Part shown: positions 39,449 through 43,466 of the stretch, in pieces | Numbering within the stretch: the stretch's first letter is position 1 | How the letters are laid out: each line of letters opens with the position of its first letter | Source of the DNA: Candidatus Lumbricidiphila eiseniae | Lineage (GTDB): Bacteria; Actinomycetota; Actinomycetes; Actinomycetales; Microbacteriaceae | Reading direction: 5' to 3' | DNA: 43,466 nt | Assembly: GCA_002529645.1 (NCBI GenBank) | Contig: NAEP01000038.1 | Location: 1-43,466, forward strand | Notes under the pieces: generated by a model | The model's input: only the letters and a program-made list of their open reading frames with translations | Database searches by the model: none | What the model was told of the DNA's origin: nothing | Position numbers and translations under genes: made by a program

Positions 39449-40192
39449 TTATCGCGGGGCGGATAAATTTCGTGACCCGGGCGTTGGTCGGGTCGGGTTA
39501 GGTTCCGGAGGACTCGGTGTGGTTGGCGCGGGGCTCGGTGCGGTGGGCGCGGGTCCCGGGCGGGGTGCAAGATTGGTGATGTGCGTGCGGGGTTCGGTGT
39601 GGTGCGCGCGGAGTCCGGTGTGACGGGCACGGTGCGCTCGAACCTTCTCGCGATTCCCGCACCGCTGCATGGAACACCAGCGTCGATTGGATGCCCGAGA
39701 TGTGTCGAGGTAGATCATGTCACAGTCATCCGCAGAACATTTTTTCACTCGATTCGCATTGCCCGGACCCAACAGCTCAACGGCCTCGCGAGCAATGGAC
39801 GCAAGAACATGAGCAACGGTCTGGATGGAGCGGCCCGCCCGGAGGGTGCCGCCAGTAAGGCGGGGCGGGATATCAGGCACCGCCGCATAGAGATTGATGA
39901 CATCGATATCAGAGCCGTCGAACTCGCGGTGAGCGCTCGCTGCCTGTGCCAGCCTAAAGATGGCACTGCGGAGCCGAATCGCGTCTTCGATGTCACGTTC
40001 CTGAGCGGGCGCTACCTGGGCACCCCAGTGTTCGCTGAGCCAATCGGAGAGAGCGGTTGGAACGGCGGCGCGACTGGCCTCCAGCACGCTGCCAGAGTAC
40101 ATAAAATCAAGAGCTCGGGATCCAGAGTCAAACCACGAGTGCACGTCGTCGGCGTCGCGGTACCACTGTCCGGTGCGTGTGCTGCCGGTCAT
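39449..40192 (-). CDS. CGNR zinc-finger / ABATE-domain putative regulator
   Basis: 247 residues. An N-terminal ABATE-like domain, with SGSRALDFMYSGSV near the start, is followed by the CGNR zinc finger KKCSADDCDMIYLDTSRASNRRWCSMQRCGNREKVRAHRARH. These are predicted transcription factors of actinobacteria with unknown ligands. Homologues stop soon after the AHRAR motif. Here about 55 extra residues follow, rich in Pro, Thr and Arg, encoded by repeated DNA at 39510-39620. It overlaps the SprT-like gene by a few bases. Confidence 0.9.
   Translation of the reverse strand: MTGSTRTGQWYRDADDVHSWFDSGSRALDFMYSGSVLEASRAAVPTALSDWLSEHWGAQVAPAQERDIEDAIRLRSAIFRLAQAASAHREFDGSDIDVINLYAAVPDIPPRLTGGTLRAGRSIQTVAHVLASIAREAVELLGPGNANRVKKCSADDCDMIYLDTSRASNRRWCSMQRCGNREKVRAHRARHTGLRAHHTEPRTHITNLAPRPGPAPTAPSPAPTTPSPPEPNPTRPTPGSRNLSAPR
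39513..39620. repeat. Degenerate repeats in the CGNR gene's 3' end
   Basis: The 30-bp word starting GCGGGGCTCGGTG at 39528 recurs as GCGGGGTTCGGTG at 39587 with several substitutions and a shift, a step of 59-60 bp. A related CTCGGTGTGGTTGGCGCGG lies 21 bp upstream of the first. The pattern mixes spaced and tandem repetition. Confidence 0.5.
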
Positions 40193-40683
40193 CGGATGCC
40201 ACCCGCTGCCGCGCGTCGCATCGCGTCGCTAACCTCGCGCTGTTGCCATTCGATGAGGTGTGCACGGTCAAAACCGCGGCGACACAGCCCACAACTGAGC
40301 GAGCGGGACGGGCGTCGATACCGCACGTGTTCATGGCCCGCCGGACACCGGCCCACCCACGGCGCAAGTTCGGTCGCGACCTCGCCGTCGTGGGTGCGGC
40401 GTCCGATGTACCCCAGCTCTCTGGCAGCACGCACCCAGGATGGCCCGTGTCCGGCTCGAGCGCCGGCTAGCGCGTGCGCTACCTCGTGCAAGAGCACCTG
40501 ATGGATCTCGTCATCGGTGTACCTGGCCGCGAGATAGCGCGAGACCGAAATTCGCCGCTCTGCGTAGTTGCACAGGCCCGCGCGCTTCTTTGCATTGTCG
40601 AAGTCGAAACTCCACACGGCAGCATCAAGGTGCAGGGCGATGAGCGCAGTGGCCCACCGTCGAACCCTCTCCAGTTCCGACAT
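40189..40683 (-). CDS. SprT-like zinc metalloprotease-type protein
   Basis: 164 residues from ATG 40683. The SprT-like zinc motif HEVAH is at residues 66-70, preceded by DNAKKRAGLCNYAERRISVSRYLA. A C-terminal CP-x-GHEH and CGLCRRGF pair resembles a zinc ribbon. This family is small in actinobacteria and its substrate is unknown, although eukaryotic SPRTN cleaves DNA-protein crosslinks. A GTG at 40713 is an alternative start ten codons upstream. Confidence 0.88.
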   Translation of the reverse strand: MSELERVRRWATALIALHLDAAVWSFDFDNAKKRAGLCNYAERRISVSRYLAARYTDDEIHQVLLHEVAHALAGARAGHGPSWVRAARELGYIGRRTHDGEVATELAPWVGRCPAGHEHVRYRRPSRSLSCGLCRRGFDRAHLIEWQQREVSDAMRRAAAGGIR

Positions 40684-40693
40684 GGCAGCGAGC

Positions 40694-41590
40694 TTATCCG
40701 CGTCCGCCGTCACCGGTGGTGACCCGGGCAGGGCGGGTCGGCCTTGTGATGAAAATGTTCCGTGCCGGTGGCGGCGAGGGAATCGCCGTGGCATCCGTCA
40801 CAACGGGCGCGCTCGCGGCAAACGCGCGGGCCTCGTCGCCCGCAACCAGTTTCGCGGGCGAGTGGCCGCTCGCGAGCAGTCGAGGCAGGTGCGCAAACGG
40901 GAGATCCTGCGCCGAGGCATAGACAACGACATTGCCGAATCGCCGTGCCTTCAACAGTGCCGTGTCGCAGGCAAACGCCACGTGCGGGAAGAGCGACCCC
41001 AGTGTCGCCACCTGACTGCGGGCAAACGCGAGCCCCGCGCCATCCGCGACATTGACGGTGAGGATGCCGCTCATCGCAAGTTTCGCCGCGACCGCGGCGT
41101 AGAACTCGGTGCTCGTCACGTGTGCGGGGGTTCGCGCGCCGGAGAAGATGTCAACGATCGCGAGATCAACGGCACCCGTAAGCCCGGGCGGAAGCTTGCC
41201 GAGCACCTCGCGCGCATCGCCGTAACGGATCCGGATGTTCGCCCCCCGGGGCAGTGGAATGTGCGTCCGCACCAGGTCAATGAGCCCCGGCTCCAGCTCG
41301 ATTACCTGCTGCCGTGACCGCGGTCGAGTGGCGTGGATGTACCGGGGCAGAGTGAGCGCGCCACCACCAAGGTGCAGGGCGGTGATGGGTTCGCCCGCGG
41401 GTCGCGCCGCGTCAATGGCGTACCCAATCCGGCGGATGTAGTCGAATCCGAGCAGGTCAGGATGCCCCGTCTCCACGCGCGACTGGGGAGTGTCATCCAC
41501 GTAGAGGGTCCAGGAACCAGATCCCGGCCGGGACTCTGTCAGCCGTGCAAGATGTCCGCTGACAGTTAGTTTTTTCTGGTATTCGGTCAT
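40694..41590 (-). CDS. Spermidine-synthase-like SAM-dependent methyltransferase-fold protein
   Basis: 298 residues from ATG 41590. The Rossmann core has ITALHLGGGALTLPRYIHATRP (the GGG loop), VIELEPGLIDLVRTHIPLP with the acidic residue of strand two, and DLAIVDIFSGARTPAHVTSTEFY. It resembles actinobacterial fused spermidine synthase family proteins in which polyamine synthesis has not been shown. It ends 11 bp before the SprT-like start, so the group is probably co-transcribed. Confidence 0.88.
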   Translation of the reverse strand: MTEYQKKLTVSGHLARLTESRPGSGSWTLYVDDTPQSRVETGHPDLLGFDYIRRIGYAIDAARPAGEPITALHLGGGALTLPRYIHATRPRSRQQVIELEPGLIDLVRTHIPLPRGANIRIRYGDAREVLGKLPPGLTGAVDLAIVDIFSGARTPAHVTSTEFYAAVAAKLAMSGILTVNVADGAGLAFARSQVATLGSLFPHVAFACDTALLKARRFGNVVVYASAQDLPFAHLPRLLASGHSPAKLVAGDEARAFAASAPVVTDATAIPSPPPARNIFITRPTRPARVTTGDGGRG

Positions 41591-41676
41591 GGCTCTTGCC
41601 AACTTAGCTGCTTCGGCGCTCTGCCACGTCAAACCGGCATTATTCCCCGCTCTTGCCCGCAGGGTATCCGGGTCGA

Positions 41677-42150
41677 TCAATGATCACGCCAACCTTCTGC
41701 CGCCTCAGACAAGCGTGCCAGATAACCGGTGACGAATCCGAGAGGAACCGCAGCGACGGCGACATAGCTCACAGTGTCTCCGCATGCTCCCGCGAAGAAC
41801 TGCTGAACGGGGTTGATGCTGTCCTGGCCACTCACAACAGTATTCACACTCGCGACGACCGCGACCCAGGTCAGTGCCAGGAGCGTTCCAGTTCTGTTCG
41901 TCAGCAACGCTCGAATGCTCCCCCTCGTTGTCAACACGCGAGTTACCGCTGACGCGACCACAAGGATGAGAACGTAGTAGGGAACAGCCTGCACCACGCC
42001 TCCGGGGACGGCCATCGCCCACTCCAAACTCTTAGTACGACCGAAGCATCCAGAACCGGTGGGGAGGAGCACGGTCCACGCTGCCAGTGAGCCCGTCAGG
42101 GTAGCCAGGTTCATCCGTACGGCCCTCTCGCGTGAGTCGTAGCGAATCAT
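41677..42150 (-). CDS. Four-helix integral membrane protein, unknown function
   Basis: 157 residues from ATG 42150, which overlaps the stop of the upstream gene (ATGA). Hydrophobic segments are visible at about 16-34, 52-75, 88-105 and 125-147. The organisation, two coupled membrane proteins and a signal-peptide-bearing small protein upstream, is like loci for export of or immunity to a peptide, but there is no motif to prove it. It may have lost its partner, since the upstream gene is broken. Confidence 0.65.
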   Translation of the reverse strand: MIRYDSRERAVRMNLATLTGSLAAWTVLLPTGSGCFGRTKSLEWAMAVPGGVVQAVPYYVLILVVASAVTRVLTTRGSIRALLTNRTGTLLALTWVAVVASVNTVVSGQDSINPVQQFFAGACGDTVSYVAVAAVPLGFVTGYLARLSEAAEGWRDH

Positions 42151-42696
42151 GACATCCGTGGGCTGATACGGGAGCGTGCAACAAACACGGCCGTGCCGAT
42201 CACTGTCAACACCCCGAGATACGCCGTGGGACACAGTGCCTGCACGGGGTCGTAGTGTTGAAGACCGGTCGGGTAGACCGCCGACATGAGGAACGACCAA
42301 CCTGGCATGTCAAGAAGTTGAAAGAACAGCGACTCGGCGATGTGCAGAGCGAGGGGGAGTAGCAGGGCGAGGACCGCGCGGCGGATGACAAGCACCGCCA
42401 GTGTCGCAACGATGCCGAAGATCGTGGCGTTTACCCCGAACTATGTCGCGGCGACGAGACTGAACACGACCGGCCCGAATTGGAGGGCAGCGGTCAACGG
42501 TGCCGCGGATATATCGGCCTCCCGAACAGCGTCCGCGCTGCTCAGTCCGTATGAGGTCGGATCGATTGCGTGCGTCCACAGCACAGGCACGATAACAAAC
42601 GCCGCGACCGCGTTGCTGAGAGCAACGAGTGTGAACGTCAGGAATACTCGCGCAAAGGCCTCGCTCCCACCGCAGACAAATGCCCGCCCCCGTCAC
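42147..42696 (-). pseudogene. Broken polytopic membrane protein (permease-like)
   Basis: A strong AAGGAGG precedes GTG 42696, but that frame is wrong after a G5 run at 42687-42691. Removing one G gives a start running into AFARVFLTFTLVALSNAVAAFVIVPVLW. The frame then meets TAG at 42443-42441 after VVFSLVAAT and continues as FGVNATIFGIVATLAVLVIRRAVLALLLP to a stop overlapping the next gene. Several TM helices resemble ABC-2 type permeases. One indel and one nonsense change mark it as a pseudogene, unless the G run is an assembly error. Confidence 0.7.
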
Positions 42697-42822
42697 TGTT
42701 TTTCCTCCTTGCCGTGCAACACGTCGAACAGGCACGAATTCGTATTGCGTGGTCACGAACTCCTCCTGACAACCGTTGCGGCGGGACAGAGACACACGTC
42801 TACACCTCGCCGCAACACGCAA

Positions 42823-43070
42823 TCAGTTTGTCGTGAACCAGCCCGTCACCAGCACGGTGACCCAGGTCCAACTGTTGTTCGTTACGATGAGGCGGGCCGC
42901 AGTCCCAGGCGGTGTTCCGTTTTGAATGGTTACCGGAGACCCGGGCCCAATGCCCTTCTGCTCAGAGTATTCCGTTCTGGATCTCCCGTTTTCTGCCTTC
43001 ACGTTCATCAAATAGCCGCCGCAAGTGTTGCTATCAGGATTGCTGATGTGATTCCCTTCTTAGATTTCAT
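42823..43070 (-). pseudogene. Small secreted protein split by a frameshift
   Basis: ATG 43070 has AGGAGA upstream and gives a clear signal peptide, MKSKKGITSAILIATLAAAI, then a stop. One base back, the adjoining frame continues LMNVKAENGRSRTEYSEQ... to a stop at 42823, ending VTVLVTGWFTTN. Joined, they form an approximately 82-residue secreted protein with a VKA cleavage site. I do not recognise the mature part. A TATACA at 43087-43092 (minus strand) may be the -10 box. Either a one-base deletion or, less likely, programmed frameshifting separates the halves. Confidence 0.55.
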
Positions 43071-43092
43071 GACTTCTCCTAATATTTGTATA

Positions 43093-43368
43093 GCCTCTCA
43101 GCTCATATTCCGGGGATAAAAGACAGTAACTCGTCGCACTAAATAACCTTTCATCTATTATGCTGATGGTTCGCCCTGCGAAATTGGCGCGAGTCCTCCC
43201 CGCATCCACCGTGAGCTTCTGCTGGTGATTGTGCTCTGGTGGAAACAGTGCCTGGGTGGGTTCTGCTAGGGTTTGTTGGTGTGGTTTCTATGGAAGAGCG
43301 GCTTGCTGGCCGGTGGTGGTTTGGTGTGAGGGGTTTGTGGTCGGTTCAAGGGTTGGGTGGGTGGAACA
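43093..43368. other. Intergenic region between divergent peptide gene and ABC ATPase
   Basis: The left part is AT-rich (43093-43165), unusual for this window, and probably carries promoters. The right part is GT-rich on the plus strand. No gene or structure is supported. Confidence 0.4.
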
Positions 43369-43466
43369 ATGTCACGTGAGCGGGAGGAAGTTGGGGGTGG
43401 GGTGGATGTTGTGTCTGTTCGGTCGCTTGTGAAGATGTATGGTGATCGTACTGTTTTGGGGGGTGT
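43369..43466 (+). CDS. ABC transporter ATPase, N-terminal start (3' end outside window)
   Basis: From ATG 43369 the frame reads MSREREEVGGGVDVVSVRSLVKMYGDRTVLGG and runs off the window. VVSVRSLVKMYGDRTVLGG has the aromatic A-loop (Tyr in KMYG) and beta-strand pattern that precedes Walker A in ABC ATPases. The Walker A itself is outside. Together with the broken permease-like gene it suggests an exporter locus. Confidence 0.6.
   Translation, partial: MSREREEVGGGVDVVSVRSLVKMYGDRTVLGG

Noticed and set aside
232-39620. A single dispersed repeat family (REP, MITE or BIME) as the explanation of the spaced repeats
   Set aside because: The repeated words differ between loci; only the spacing is shared. 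A repeat family would show sequence similarity between loci.
232-39620. Simple tandem duplication of 60-bp units
   Set aside because: In each locus the insert occurs once and the sequence after the last repeat is unrelated to it. A tandem duplication would also copy the insert.
42310-42822. Minus-strand frame of 170 residues as a gene
   Set aside because: It is Arg/Cys-rich and out of frame with the hydrophobic helices, which follow the neighbouring frame. It shares only the GTG 42696 start before the G-run indel.

Overview
The window looks like a chromosome segment of a high-GC actinobacterium, most probably of the Microbacteriaceae or a close relative. The main reason is gene order: ppa, tilS, hpt, ftsH, folE, folP, folB, folK, DUF3180, DUF2520, panC, lysS and clpC follow one another as in mycobacteria and other actinobacteria, with radA nearby. 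The paired coiled-coil M23 and NlpC/P60 wall hydrolases, the DUF4916 Nudix protein and the CGNR regulator fit the same group. No species can be named from the sequence alone.

Layout. 1-1577: the end of an unknown gene, a 13-copy 18-bp tandem array, a minus-strand tRNA cluster (Glu, Asp, Phe) and a four-copy CRISPR-like repeat. 1578-4333: two secreted peptidoglycan hydrolases. 4399-6417, minus: a ROK regulator and inorganic pyrophosphatase. 6482-15112: tRNA lysidinylation, purine salvage, FtsH, folate synthesis and pantothenate synthesis, mostly with overlapping stop and start codons. 15252-17251: a DUF1330 gene, a decayed IS3 copy and a truncated ABC ATPase. 17383-26308: lysS, a small membrane protein, cardiolipin synthase, clpC, an acetyltransferase, a membrane-anchored protein, radA (minus) and tRNA-Ser. 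26937-34611: one long operon for a peptide/opine-type ABC importer with a LysR regulator, a nitrilase-fold amidase and an HpcH-type aldolase. 34737-41590: lgt, a GATase, an esterase, a Nudix protein, DUF1801, an acetyltransferase, a CGNR regulator, a SprT-like protein and a spermidine-synthase-like protein. 41677-43466: a decaying locus of two membrane proteins and a frameshifted secreted peptide, then the start of an ABC ATPase.

The most unusual feature runs through the whole window. At about fifteen separate places a sequence of roughly 22-33 bp is present two to four times, with copies 56-61 bp apart (usually exactly 60 or 61) and a unique insert of about 27-36 bp between them. The repeated sequence differs at every locus; only the geometry is shared. 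Only the repeat is duplicated, never the insert, so these are not tandem duplications. They look like insertion of a unique piece of about 32 bp with duplication of a target of about 28 bp. That is the geometry of type I-E CRISPR spacer acquisition, but at many unrelated targets. In intact or once-intact reading frames (ROK regulator, TilS, esterase, ABC ATPase) the spacing is exactly 60 bp, which keeps the frame. In non-coding DNA and a dead IS it varies from 56 to 61 bp. In the ABC ATPase, removing the insert restores the canonical distance between the signature motif and Walker B. I see no cas genes in the window, so assigning the activity to Cas1-Cas2 is inference.
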